Under the pieces are notes generated by a model. The model ran no database searches, was not told where the DNA came from, and saw only the letters and a program-made list of their open reading frames with translations. This document shows positions 25,201 to 38,348 of a DNA stretch of 64,000 nucleotides, piece by piece. Where the stretch lies: contig NW_023998456.1 of the NCBI RefSeq assembly GCF_014805625.2, forward strand, positions 1,918,559 through 1,982,558, given 5' to 3'. The position numbers and the translations under genes were made by a program. This stretch comes from Glossina fuscipes. Lineage: Eukaryota > Arthropoda > Insecta > Diptera > Glossinidae. Positions within the stretch are counted from its first letter, which is position 1. Every line of letters begins with the position of its first letter.

Positions 25201-28200
25201 TTAGAAAGATGAGAGAAAATTTATTTGTTGACGTGAATCCTGCATAAACTTTGCTACAACTCGTCACCCCTAAAGAAATTTATCAAGCATTTTACATTGT
25301 TGATACTGTTTTGAACGCGTTTCTGTCCCCAAGTTTCGATCGATTTAATCCTTCCTGTCCAGTACACGACATGATTTTCTAACTATGTGACTGCGAGTCA
25401 CTTCGTAGTGCAATAATACATATTTTGTCAAAAGGGTTAAATCTCATATCTTGACTAACTCTAAACACTTTTTCTTTAGGTTTTTTTTGTGTATTTAAAG
25501 TAAAGTGAAAAGAAAACATTTTTTCAAGAATGGCGTATGAAATAATAGAAAAAAAAAACAACAAATTCAAGTATTCAAGATACAATGCTGTCCGATGAGC
25601 GTTAGCGATTATTAACAAGAAATTTTCACTAGAATTGGCGAAAATTAAATTTTTATCGACTTTACTCCACAATTACGCAAAGAGTACGAATTTTAGAAAT
25701 ACCGATTCATTAGCTATCACTAATCATATTGACTACATATAATATTTCTTTCGAACTGCAACATGTACCGACTGCAGGTACAAGTCTGTTCGAGCCCATT
25801 AAGTTGAAGATGCCTTATAAGAAGCTCTCCAATGCTCGCGTTTCTTAAAATATACCCTGCACGACTTCTCATACAAGGGTATATTAAATTTATGTGGATG
25901 CATGTAGGGCACCAAAGCACTTGAGATAGACCTACCTTTTCCTATACCAGTCGATCTGGAACTACTTTTTGAATCGATCTAATATTGTCTGACCGCTTGT
26001 CCGACCGACATGTTTATGCCATAGGATGAACGCTATTGAAAATGGTTTGGATGAAAGCATTTTTCCATGTACATCCCATATAGTATCTAATTTTAACACG
26101 TCGTTGTAGAAATGTTAAGCGAAGTGGTGTAGGGTATTTAATGGTGGTCTTAGTAAAACGATAATAGTGTCTCACTGCAACGGTTTTCATTGTTATTTGT
26201 GATGCTGGGACTCTTTCCTTGACATTTTTTGCTGTTACTACTACAAGTATCGACACTTTACCTATATTATCTTATTTCTATCAAAATTGATCAATTACGG
26301 TATTCAAGCCCGGCCAAGTGTGGGGAATGCTAAATATATTTTGTAGTCCAACAATAAATTTAATCTGAAGTCAATTCAACCATACAGCGTGAGCTGACTA
26401 GAAGTCGAAATGGTCGCAAAAACTACCCGCCCAGTAATAGTAAGTGATTTTCCGGTATCGAAATCGCGATTAAAGAGATATCTTTATGAATTCATTTAAA
26501 ACGTTGGTTAAAATTCTCGTCTGAATGCATGTTACCTAACGTCGTTCAAATGCGAAATTTTTCTCTATTTTCATCTTACGTAATTTAGGAAATGTTTGCC
26601 AACTATTTCTTCACGTGTATCCACTTATTATTGATATTCTTTTTTGTTCTAAACTTACTTTGGCATAGTTTTCTGTCCTTCTTTCTCGTAAGTACGTGTT
26701 TGTGTAAAATTTATCCTACATACGTAAACGAATCGAGATCCTTTTCTATTGTCTTAGCAATTAGTTACGATGAGATCACGTAAAAATGCCACATTAACTA
26801 TTTGCATCGAAATGGCTCTCTTCCCTTCCTTGTACTTTATGTACCTGATCATCATCATCATCATTAGGTATCTAAATGGCACATAACTTCTCTTGGCTTG
26901 CGTTCATATTCAATCACAGATGCATTATTACATGTTTCGAATAAGCGATTATCATCGGTATGGCCATCTGCTGTTACTGAGCTCTAGGATTTGCCAAGTC
27001 GTGGGCCGCCCAACCTTTACGTACATGATATGCGTATAGGAAACTAGACGGTTGCTGACTTAGTGTCGTTCTGTTAAATTTTGTTACGCTTTTTCAATGC
27101 TATCGACGTCAAGAAAACAAACTCTCTTTGACATATTTCGGCGTAGATGGGAAAAAGAAATGAGTTTTTGCGAGATGTTTAGAAAGCGAAGAAAAAAAAA
27201 TTGATTTCAATTTTGATTTCATCAGGAATTTACATTGACAGGAACATGCTAAGAAACTTGGTCGCTTGCCGCATGCCAAAACGGGATTATAAACTATATT
27301 CCGGAAACCTTACAGTGGCGTACGATAATATTTTATCTCAACATAACTCACTCTTTTTTGTGATCATAACCTAAACTGAAGTTTTTTAGCTAAAAAATTA
27401 AGAGCAACAAGCAGTATAAAGCAACAACAAGATTAATATGCCTCTAACAACAGCAAAGAGTAACGCCCGTAACTAAATTCGATTTCAACTGAAACCGCCT
27501 CCAAAAAATCAAAGCTTTTACAAAAAGCAAAAAAAAACAAAGCAAAAAATGCTGAAAAAATAATTTTCAGTTTTAAAAATCATCATCATCATCATCAACA
27601 CTATCCGGCCGGTTGCCTTACTTACTTACTTACTTACTGCACTCATCCGCTGAAAACATCCAGAGGGATTAAAGAATCCCTCAATAGGCTATACAACGTC
27701 ACCTTATATCTCATCCAATACCTTTTAAAATATTATGTGGTAGCTTTTCATAAGTTTTCTACCTTTTTCTTTCTTTTTTTCTTTTATGCCTTTTTTTTTT
27801 CTTTTGCATCCTAAAAAAAGCTGAAGACAGTTGGGGTTGGTTGCCTGGCTTGTAAGCGTATAACCTCAGTTAGACAATCATCATCACCATTGTCATGATC
27901 ATTATCATCATCAGCATCATCATCATCATCGTCGTGGCAAGCAAGCGGTGCTTTTGGCACCGTATACAATACATGCGAGGAGGAAAAGAAAAAGGGCAAG
28001 AAAAATCAAAAAAATTGTCTTAGTGAACACTTAGCCGACAGCCGAAATCGATCGCAGAACTCACATCTGTACAAAAATCTAAAAATAAAAGCCAAAAATC
28101 TAAATGCTTTAGCAAATGGTTTCAGTTCAAGCAAAAATTGGGCGAATTCCATTAAGGATTAAATAGTCGCTTACTTTTTATTATTCTGCTTTTTTGATGA

Positions 28201-29040
28201 ATCGTGTGTGATATAATATTTTGCTTTATTTTTTAATTTTTTTTTGTTTTTTTTTTTTTAACGTTTTATCTGTTATGATTTGTTTCATTTCGATGACAGT
28301 GTTTTCATTGATTTGAAAACCGAGAAGAAATACTTTGATTACATTATTATTATTATTATTACTATTATTATTATTTTTATAATTATAAATTTAGAGTAAT
28401 AAAATAAATTCTTCAACTAAAAAAAAAGGACATTGAGCACTAGTGCATTAGATATTGAGCCTAGTAGTTTTGATAAAGTAATATATTCTATTGATATTCG
28501 TATGACCAAAATGAATTCTCGAAAATGTTTCGATCTTGATTTTCTTAAAATTTGCTGGATATAAAGGTGGAGTTAATTGAGGGGTAGTAGAAGAATAGTA
28601 CTGATGATTCCTTCTGTAAATTTCTCTTTAACTTTTCTTCCAATGTACCTTTGAAGATCGAACTTTTCCATGGCATCATCCATAATTGGATCAGCCTGAT
28701 CATTTCCCAATAAACCGATATGACTAGATACCCATAGCATTTTAATTTTTTCGCCGGTTGTTGTAATGATATTCCTTAATTTGTTGATTGTATTATTTGA
28801 AGATCTTTTAAAACTTGACTAGCATAGCATGACTGCAATAAATAGAATTTTATATTACGAAAGTACTACAAAGTGAGGTTGGAAAGGAGTTGCTTTTTAA
28901 ATAAACGAAATTGTCCAGTATGCCAAATAGACCGACAACTCTGCTCGTAACATTACTGACTATGACTTCTACTCATAAAGTTATTTTTTTCCTCTCTCAA
29001 GTTACAACACATCGTTCAATTTGTTCAATTTAATTTAGAC
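22291..29040. other. intergenic DNA without recognised genes
   Basis: No host gene is supported. Notable items are a slightly GC-richer block at 23160-23560 of unknown role, a TTAG tandem run at 24411-24434, and repeat-like sequence at 25.7-26.1 kb containing TATACCCTGCACGACTTCTC and a GTCCGACCGACATG block. There are CTTA units near 27617-27638 and a CAT run near 27880-27930. The long open frame at 23857-24393 on the minus strand lacks any domain and is lysine- and isoleucine-rich from AT bias. Confidence 0.45.
24411..24434. repeat. (GTTA)n microsatellite
   Basis: Six tandem GTTA units. Confidence 0.9.
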
Positions 29041-29049
29041 GACAACCTT

Positions 29050-29470
29050 CCACGTCGTAGACGTCTAACCGACTAACCCATAGATTGCACTTTATATTGT
29101 CACGTATGCACTTTCTACCGTCAGTGAGGATATGCCACCGAAAACTTCCTTTTTTTTGTCTGACGACCAACGATGCCGCGATGTTTGAAAGGTTCGAAAT
29201 GGCATGTTCAGTCAGTTCGTATTGTAGCCATTTATGCCCCCCTTCCCGTCCCTTTTTGAATATTTCCCATCCGATGTGTACGTCTAGAAATAGTTGATTC
29301 ATCAACCACTAAGCGTGTCGGAAGCTCTTTGAGAGTTTCAGTCAAGTCTTGCAATTAATTGTCTTCGACTTTTAAACCGTTGAAACGAGAGCCTACAAGT
29401 GCATATGAAAGAGCAGCGTACCCATAAGCTTCTAAACGTGTTTGGTGGGGCTTCGAGACCAAGTTTGTTC
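29050..29470 (-). pseudogene. decayed mariner transposase fragment
   Basis: On the minus strand, successive pieces in different frames follow the order of a mariner transposase N-terminal half. They are TRLEAYGYAALSYALV (pattern: R.L...YGE.ALS), DNELQDLTETLKELPTRLVV then DESTI (HTH region), and YELTEHAISNLSNIAASLVV. RQKKGSFRWHILTDGRKCI then follows, where active elements have RQK..FL.RIVTGDEKWI. The first catalytic Asp region reads TDGRKC instead of TGDEKW, and frameshifts break the frame. It is therefore dead. The piece at 49.5-50.2 kb looks like the same family. Confidence 0.7.
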
Positions 29471-32139
29471 AAATCAAGCGAAAAAATAACGAATGCAAAC
29501 AACTATTAATAACGAGTTGTTTGAAATATTCGTGAATCTTTAGATACAAAATAGCATACACCTTAACTACGTGCGTCTTAGAAAAAAGAACTTAAGGTTG
29601 TCAGGTATTATTTGCTTGATTTGACTATTTATGTACGAAGTCCATATTTGAACCAGATTTGTACTCAACAGTTGGGGCGACATATACCTAAAGTTTCCGC
29701 CTTTTCTTTAATTTTTGTGTTGAGAGTTGCTAAGAAGGAAAGACAAACAGCAAAGGGGTATATGGAGGCGCACTTTTAGTTCGAGTCAGAATCTTATGTT
29801 GGTCAGGAATATGAAGAAAAATATAGTTAATGCCTACAAAGTGTTTTTGTAATAGGCGAAGAGATGATTAAGATTAAATCTACTCTCTCTAAATTTCTCT
29901 CTGAATAAGAACTTGTCCATTCCTTAGCATATCAGATGGACGTTTCTGGACTCTATAATGGGAAAATGAAATTTAATGTATCCCGTAAAAATAAGATAAT
30001 TTTACATTTATATATTTTATTATTTGCTGGCATATACACATATGTCCCTTACAATCGTAGTATGGAAAAATACTCAAAATAAAAATTTGGCATCAGCTTG
30101 AGTTGAATGGAAGTAAAGATGAGGTAATAATAATATTCGACAAGGCCATTAAGCACATATTTAATTATTTAAAAAAAAGAAAATATTATATATTTTATGG
30201 CCGTTATGGTACTGCCATCCAGAGAATAGCTGGTAAAATAATTATGATTTATATATTTTTAAATAGAGAAACTCATGGGGTATTTTGAAAATATTGATTT
30301 TTGTGTCGTTATCAAACATTCGAATGAACGGATGTAACTTTGTGTTTATTCAATGGTCGTCTCGTTAAGGTGCAGCTTTTTTTTTTTTTTTGTAATAAGC
30401 CTTTAAATGCTTAAATGGAAATGAAGATTTCCTAAGGACATTTGCGCGTATACTAGAGACGTTAGACATTAACAGGCAAGAGATTGGGCTGTAATTGTCC
30501 AGCCAGCTTTCTTTTGACATAAGTGACTTTATCGGGGTGCGTAGAGAAAAGTCCAAACGTTCAACGAAAATATTTTTTTCAAGTAATGAATTGGTTTCTC
30601 ATATTCAAAGAGATTCAACATTTTTATTAAGATAACACAAAAAATCGCGAGCCCTTAAAAGCAAAAAAAAATTTAGCCATTTGGAAAGATAGAGGGGGAC
30701 GTGGTAGGAGGAAGCGATTAATAAGAGCCCAGTTCAAGAAATCTTCGCCAAGTAATTCAGTAAACCTTAAATGTTGCAAACATACAATGCCATCAACTGA
30801 ATCATTCAAGTATTAGCTTGTAAAGTACAAATCTTCGTGATAGAAAACATTTATACGGTTTCACTAAGCAATTTTCAAATCCTTTTTCTTTTTGCTATAT
30901 GACCAATCACTCAACACCTGTCCATTATGCGTATAATGCGATGATGGTGAGAAAGGGATAGAGAGAAAGAAACAAAGAGTGACCGTGCCACTCTTAGCGT
31001 AACTTGGGAGCCGTGTTTCTTAATCAATTGTTAGTAATGCAGCCCACATCAAATGGAGACTGTGCTTGCAAAAAACATCGGCAGTAATATCTGTTAATTA
31101 CCGAAATCCTGCAAGCATAGATCGATTTCCATCACTCAGTTCTGTTCAGTTTTACATTCAAAAGTTGAATGTGTAGAAATCGTTGCTTCCACAAAAGTTT
31201 ATTTGATTGCTGTTCAATTGTCGTAACTTCGCAAACTCCCGAACGCACCATGGGAAGACTGGGAACATTGCCAATGCCCGCCATTGAGCGAGCTGTGTAT
31301 TTAGTTTACTATTGTTACTGTTTATTATAATGCAGAGCGCGCCACAGTAGCATTTTCTCGTCGTTCAACATTTATCGAATTTGGGTCTATGTATAGCATT
31401 TCAACACATAGTCAGCTTGTTTTTGATTACCTTAGACTTTAGAGAAAATCTTACAAATTAAAGAGTTTACTAGTTAACCAATGACCTATTTCGCCCTATA
31501 TTCGTTTTATATACCAAAGAATTTGTTCTCTTCAGCAGAATCTTTTTTTGCACGCTCTGTACGCATTACTTCAAAAATTTCCTAAAAACCTTTCATAAAT
31601 ATTTCAATTAATATTTCAACTTAAATGAATGATAATTAATTCCAAGAGATTATGTATGAAATTTTGTTTTTGATGTTCACCTACGGTAGGATTATGAAAT
31701 ATTTCCTACGCAAATCAATTTTTAACCTATAATGTCGCTTGTACTGTAAATTTAGATCTTGAGGCCGAATAAATGACAAGATGCATGTGCAAATAGAGGC
31801 TCGATAAAGAAGTAATGTGTTTAAATTCGCTTTTGATTACTGATCGATTAGAAAGGCCTGCAAGAATCAATAATACATACGTGAAGTGGATTTTTCTCAG
31901 GAAAATTTTTAATTATTAACCTCACTGTACTTTGTCATATTAATACAAGAGAAAAAAAATGAAAAGGAAGGAAAAAAAAAACCTATTGCTGACATGTATA
32001 GTTGCACGCAAATCCCTTGCTGTACAAGACAGTTCGACACCACAAGTCGTATGCTAAGAATTCCCCCATCAAAAAAACAACAAAACCGGCAACAACAACA
32101 ATGACAACATAAAATAGAGCAATACTGCACAGTAAACCG

Positions 32140-32160
32140 TATATATATATATATATATAT
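32140..32160. repeat. (AT)n microsatellite
   Basis: About ten AT units. Confidence 0.9.
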
Positions 32161-33735
32161 GAGTAACGAGCAAGGTTGTGATGTTTGCCGCTTAAGAACT
32201 CAGTGGATAAACTTTAAGCTAAAATGATTACAATAACAAAAAAAAAAAGAAAAAATAAAAAAAAAAAGAAAACAGCGACCAACCAAGCGAGCTAGCCAGC
32301 AAGTATGAAGAACACGATTGCTGCTGTTGGCAAGTAATTGTAAGCACCACAGGAGTTTCGGGGTTACCCCCCAAACAAATGCAATGTAATGCATAAGAGA
32401 AGGATGAAGAGGAAGACGGAGAAGAAGAAGTAGAAAAAGAGGAAGAAGAAGATGAAAACATGAAATACATGAACAGCACACAATACCAAAAACCAATTGA
32501 CTGAACTTGATGTTTATAAACTTAAAGGCTGTAATCACATTAGCATCAGATCCTTTAGTTATCACCTGTGATGCCGACCGTACGCAGAGGCAGTGAAAGT
32601 AAGAATGAGATGGAATGAGTGAGGAAAGCTTGCAGCGTGGAAGCAAGACGGCGCAGAGAGAGAGTGAACAGTAAGTGAAGGCAATAAAATAGTGCCTCAA
32701 TAACAGCTACAATGAATAATAATGAATAATAATGATGATGATGATTGTGTATGATGATGACGTCGTTGATGAGCATGTTCAAATGGTGTTGGTAGCCCCT
32801 AATATATGCTGCGTTGCCTTAGCAATCGAGTATGTTTGCCGGTGTATAGTATGTAGGTAAAATATCCCACGATCACGGAGGCACGTACGGCATACACATA
32901 TAAAACGTTTTCAATTGTTACTCTGTGTGCCTTGTGCTGTTATGCCTTTGATCGCTTATTTGTCTTAAAGTAGGAGTTTCACTTGCCCTTTTTCTTGTCT
33001 TTGCTGCTATTGTAAAATGATATATATGTATAAATGTATAAAATAAGCAAAAAAAAAAAATTTAAAAAAAAAACAAAAAAATTAATATTGATTTGTTTTA
33101 TTGCAGCAACAGAGGGAACAATTCGGATCAATTTTTATATTCTTTTTGATGTTATTGTTGCTGTTATTGTTTTTGCTGAACGTGTTGATGTCTATTAAGG
33201 CGTATAAATATTGTTTTGTGTGTACAAATTAAGATGATTTCCTGATTCAAAACTCGGCGATTGTGAGCGCATGTGTATGTATATGCGATACGCGAGCCAC
33301 TTATTTTTTTAATGTTATATTTAATCATCTCTCAGTGAAGCAAAGACCAAAAGAGGAGGCAAACGATGAAAGATACCATAAAAAATGCACTCACATCTGC
33401 TGGTGGGATTTCATTAAATAAATTAAAAATTAAATAAATATTTTTTTGATTACGAGGGTTGCCCGACATGTCTTTTCGATTCCATAATAAAATCAAATAT
33501 TTCCCCTTTAAAATTTTGTCATTGTTTAATGAAATTTTACGTGAATTTGCGCAACGCACCGTTTTTGGATCTTAAAATGAATTAATAAATCCTCGGTAAC
33601 CTATTACTTTGGCATTTAGATCGATCAGGACACCATTAGTTTGCGCGACATGGGCCAATTAACATTTTTGTCGCAAGAAAACTTCACAAATTAATTATAG
33701 AGCTTCATAGTTACTGAGATGACCACTCGAATTAT

Positions 33736-33894
33736 TATTAGTAACTCTACTACTACTACCGCTACTGCGACTACTGCTAACACTACTACTACTACTGTTC
33801 ATAGTAATACTATTGTTACTAGTGCCGCTACTACTACTACTACTACTAGCCCTATTATTACTGCTAACTCTATTACTATACTACTCTTATTACT
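33736..33894. repeat. imperfect (ACT)n trinucleotide block
   Basis: About 160 bases dominated by ACT/TAC triplets with interruptions. It translates as a threonine-rich spurious protein. Confidence 0.85.
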
Positions 33895-36409
33895 AAAGCC
33901 CCGATCAAATTTCCTTGAAGTAGCTTCAGTAAATAGGAAGACATGCAGAGACGGCTCTTTTCACATGAAATCAATATTTGTCTCCAATCATAGGCATTTA
34001 GTTTCTGCAATATTTTCGTCAAGTAACGTCCGCAGTTTAATGAGTGTCGAGTATCGAATATATATTATTTTTATTGATGCCTCAAGTGCTACAGATGCCC
34101 ACCTGCTTCGTCAGTTTTCTGCAGAATATTGAAGTTAATGGTACAGTCTTCATTGAAAACATTTGCCGATCAACGATGGTTCCGCCAGTAGAATTCGTAG
34201 ACAGCTACACGTACTGCGTCAATTCACCTCGAAAATTTTAAAGAATCCTCGCTGCAACCAGAAATAAAAGGATCTTTGTGCAATCGTTGAGATAACTACC
34301 CTCGAAGTCCCTGAAAAATAAGTACACGAAGGTGTTCGCAGATTACATTGTGAGATGCCCTGAATTTATTTGCAATTATTGTTCACTAACCTGATTAAAG
34401 CCAAAAGCAACAGCGTGTAAAATTTTCTGCCAAAGCAAAGCAAAATTGTTTTAAGTTAGGAGCATTAGTCTGAATTTGGCAATTTTAGGAGTTGCCATAT
34501 CTTTAAAAAAACATATTTAGTTGGCGTTTCGAATTTACTTTCCTCCTTCTTTGTAAGTTCCCTTGCGTTATGCATGGCTTTTTATTTAAAAGTTTTTTCG
34601 AATTTTCCTTTAATCTTTAGCTATCCATCACCATATAATTTGCATAGAAAATAATTCAGTTTTTTTTTTTTTTTTTTGTTTTACATGAAAAGATCAAATT
34701 CTTTGATGAACAATTTATAACTTTATGACTGCATCAACTCTATCCAAAAACAGAAAAAAAAAAAAAATCCCCAGCAGCATCAAGTTTCAATTTTTCCTTT
34801 TTTACTAATGCAGATACTTAAAGCTAAACTATCTTATAGATGGTTATCGTTAAAGCACCAACAAAAACAACAATAATAAGTTATAAAAACCTTTAACCAT
34901 AAAGTAGTTGCTCTAGTTGCATGCGCTCGTGCTCATGTTAAGCATTTATTGGCACAACAATATTTTCTAATAATAAGCGACCAACGAACAACAACAACTG
35001 GTTAGTTTGTCTTTCGCTCGTGTACGTTTGCATTTGCGTACATGTTGCAGCTAAGACAACTCTTCTCTAAAATTGAAACTTTTCAAAAATAAACTTTTTC
35101 TTTTCATCTTTCTACGCGACTCACGGAATGGGGAAGCTTTAGCAAGACATGGATGTCCGCACCGTTTCCGATCAGTTACAGATTTTGTCTTTTGCCGCCA
35201 GCTAGAACGCTTTCATCTACTTATCATAGTTTTAGCGATAGGATTTTACACGCAGATGACAGACAAAATCAAAAATGGGCGAAATTTTCGACAGAGAGAC
35301 TTTACTTAATCAGCTCAGAATTATATGTGCTAGGTCAGAACATATATTCTTTATACAATCGCTGATAAGTATAGGTGTTCTAAGAAACTATTATTTCGAA
35401 CATTATACATATATGTTAATGCGATAAAATGTCACAACCGAATAGCGGCATCTGTATGCTATTTATCCAGGAACATTGAAATGTTATATATGATAACAAT
35501 CGTAATATACTGACGGTTTTCTTATTTCAACACCAGCACCTGACGGATATACAGAGTGTCGATTCAAGGCGAACATACTTCTTTTTTCTCTCTTTCTTTA
35601 CCGTTTGCTATGCATCTGTTGTTTTTTTTAAATCGAAGTTGGGCTACGTACTGCAGGACTACATTTAACTGGTACGTGATTTTAAGACACCACGTACTTA
35701 ACTACGGAGAGGGAGAAAGAGATTGTAATATGCATTTAAACACTTGTATCATGTATTATGTATATTATGGTTTAAAGTTGTAAATATATTTTTATTTTTT
35801 TTTTATTTTTTTTTTTTTGTGTAAAAAGTAAATAAATAATTTTCTCTTTTTCTTTTCTTAAAATTCATTTCTTTAACCTAACGCATTCACTTTCTGCTTA
35901 CGAATGAAAGCATTTTTTCCCCGATTTCGTGGCCATTCTGCACTTGGTAAAGGAAAAATGTCCCATGTTTTGTTGTCTCGAGTAGTAATAAAAATTCAAT
36001 TTTTTTTTTCGACTTGGAGAGGTCACCTAGACGTAATATGTATTACGAGTTCTTTCAATCCGAAAAAATATTGACTAGAAAATAACGGCAATAGGTAATA
36101 AGGTATTTTAGCCGATCATTAAAAAAAAAACATGCGGTTGAAAGAATATTCAATGGGAACGTACTGCAGTCCACGATTTGTACGCCACACATTGCTAGTT
36201 TTGTTTAATGATTTTTTCAAACTGCTGACCAAGGGATGCTTTTGTGTGGCGGAATTCATATTCTACCGGAAAGATGGGCAAAATAGTGGTTAACAAGGGT
36301 TAGCCATGCCTTAGAAACATTCATTCAAAACATTTTACTTTTTTTGTCTTGTTTTCTTACCTATCCATTACTGGATATAGGTGGTGTACATAGTTTTATA
36401 TTATTAATT

Positions 36410-37045
36410 AAAGCTTAAATGTCTTCTCGACTCCTTGCTATGTGTAAAATTTCGCCGATTGTTCTTAGCCCTGTCGCAGCCATTTGTTTTCTGCTCTCAG
36501 GCCTCTACACTTTTCCATATGTCTCTCAACTATTAAGTGTAGCAGTTCACATTTTTCCCTACGTACCATGTGCCCGAAACATGCAGTTTTTCGTTTCTTA
36601 AAAGACTTTCATAGCTAACGTTCAGAGTTTATTGTTCTCAAGTATTGTTCCACGATATTTTTAGAATTCTACGGCAACACCACACTTTAAAGGCTCTCAG
36701 TCTGTTCGCTGCACAGAGTTTTAATGTCCATGATTCTAGACTATACGACGAAGCATTCCACGAAACGAAGGCGAAGGAATATGTTCATTTCTCGGCTTGC
36801 TATTCTTCTAATATGGATCCAAGGCATACAAACTTGTCAACCCCTTCCGTATTCTGATTATCAATTGATAGAGTGGCATTTGCGTATAAAGTTTAAGCTC
36901 GTCTTACGATCATGTATCTGGTCTTGTGAACATTTAGCTTCAACACAAAGCTGTCACTTTGACCATTGAACCATTGTCTACATATTACTTGTTAAGATAT
37001 ATGCATCGTCCGCAAATCGGATGTTATTGATGAGTGATGAAACAG
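36410..37045 (-). pseudogene. decayed non-LTR retrotransposon reverse transcriptase (RTE-like)
   Basis: The minus strand carries the C-terminal part of a second type of LINE. First comes INNIRFADDAYILTSN, with the reverse transcriptase catalytic FADD box. LKLNVHKTRYMIV and DKFVCLGSILEE (the F.YLGS motif) follow. ESWTLKLCAANRLRAFKVWC then runs into CRRILKISW, and after it FGHMVRREKCELLHLIVE. The wording and order match the insect endonuclease-reverse transcriptase family usually labelled RTE, as I remember it. In-frame stops occur after SNM and after WNNT, and the 5' half is absent. It lies about 0.9 kb beyond the distal end of gol. Confidence 0.75.
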
Positions 37046-37049
37046 TTTT

Positions 37050-37958
37050 ACAAACGTTTATATATACGAAAATAGGTAAAAACGCTATAGTGACACAAAG
37101 GCCTTCGTTAAATATTCTACACTACTGTGTTTAATAGAGTTATGCATATAACGCCTTTTCAAAAGTAGGTTTGTGGAGAGTAATTGGGTTCGAAGCAAAC
37201 TCAATAAAGTTCGTCCTTGATCGTCCCAAAATATCTCAAAAATTGGGCCCTATAGGATGAAAGCAAGCAACAAGAGGGACAGACGAAAATATAAGCTTAG
37301 ACCGATTAGGATTCATTTTCTGGTCGATTTACGCTTGTCTGCCGTCTTGTTTTTTATACATTCATGTTTGTACGGTTGTTGATTCAGAATCATTTTCTGA
37401 TCGATATAAGTCTGTTTGTCTATTTGTGCGTCCCACTCTTTTCACGATTTTCTGAATCGATCGGTATAACAAAGGATGAGTCTATTGGAATTACTTCTGG
37501 CTTTCGCATACATGCGTTTAAACTTAATATACCCTTGTGGCACTAGTGGTGTAGCGTATGAAACGTGTTTTTAAAACACATCCATATGCCTGATACGTAT
37601 TATAGTTCTCTCAAAGCATCTATTCCGCAAACATATCTACGATCACTTGAAATATTAGGAAAAATATTAAAATATTTCCTCAATAATTATTTGAAAAATT
37701 TCAATGGAATTGTGGGAATTTTTTCTTTATTTTCGATAGAAATTTTATTTTGAATATCTGTTTAGTTCGGACGCCAACCCTCCACACTTGGAATGATCAT
37801 TCGCAATAGAAGCAAAGACAACGAGTAGATTATAATTTGTCTTTACTAATTTATATTCTTCAGCAATATTTTATATATATTAAGTGTTAAATAAAGTGAC
37901 ATTAAATAAATATTCATTTAAATTAAATAAAATTAAAGGAACAAACAATAGTAACAAA
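37050..37958. other. repeat-like spacer and probable gol 3' UTR
   Basis: Bases 37180-37560 contain a diverged local duplication: ATTCATTTTCTGGTCGATTT near 37311 and AATCATTTTCTGATCGATAT near 37388, both followed by TGTCTG-type sequence. This resembles the dispersed TGTCTGTCCG-class repeats elsewhere in the window. Bases below 37958 are AT-rich and are probably the 3' UTR of the long gol form. A minus-strand AATAAA lies at 37744-37749, about 210 bases after the stop. Confidence 0.45.
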
Positions 37959-38348
37959 TTAATCCAAGTCTTCGCCATTAATTTGTATAGTAACGTAGGA
38001 AGCATCTCTTGAGTTGCCACATGCTCCTTCATTGTCTGCGATGTCTTCAGCAACCAAGGTCGCCTCAGAATCGACCGAATTTCTACGTTTATTGATAGCA
38101 TGTTCGTTTGAGAGACTCAAGCTAATTCCCGATGGACATCTTTTTACGTGTTCGTATGTTGTCGAGTTGTTTAAGGAAGCTATCTCACATTCGTTTGTTG
38201 CGATTTTTTCTTTTTCGTTTTCCATACTCGGATTATCTTTTGAAATTGGATTCGATTTTCTAACATTGTAAGTAACGCTGGCATATCGCCCATCAGCTGA
38301 GCGAGTGCGTCGTCTTCGCACTGACTCAGGCTTAATCGTAAGAAAATT
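37959..38348 (-). CDS. gol: gol terminal exon 7 (long-form tail)
   Basis: Starts after AATTTGTAG as [20 protein letters not shown] and ends [12 protein letters not shown] with a TAA stop. It is separated from exon 6 by a 67-base intron, a typical small fly intron. The strongly basic RRRRTR stretch, followed by Ser/Asn-rich sequence, suggests a disordered cytoplasmic tail. The function of the tail is unknown to me. Confidence 0.82.
   Translation of the reverse strand, partial: NFLTIKPESVRRRRTRSADGRYASVTYNVRKSNPISKDNPSMENEKEKIATNECEIASLNNSTTYEHVKRCPSGISLSLSNEHAINKRRNSVDSEATLVAEDIADNEGACGNSRDASYVTIQINGEDLD

Larger units (their letters stand above)
29480..36400. other. intergenic DNA without recognised genes
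   Basis: No host exon is supported. The segment has AT runs (32140-32160), GAA/GAG-rich purine tracts (32400-32460), a long imperfect ACT/TAC trinucleotide stretch (33736-33894) and several poly-T tracts. A 26-codon open frame with a good start context (31250-31330) is noted in the findings. Open frames over the trinucleotide stretch are repeat translations. Confidence 0.45.

Noticed and set aside
32200..32782. Overlapping Ser/Phe/Leu-rich open frames on the minus strand
   Set aside because: They are translations of purine-rich GAA/GAG tracts.
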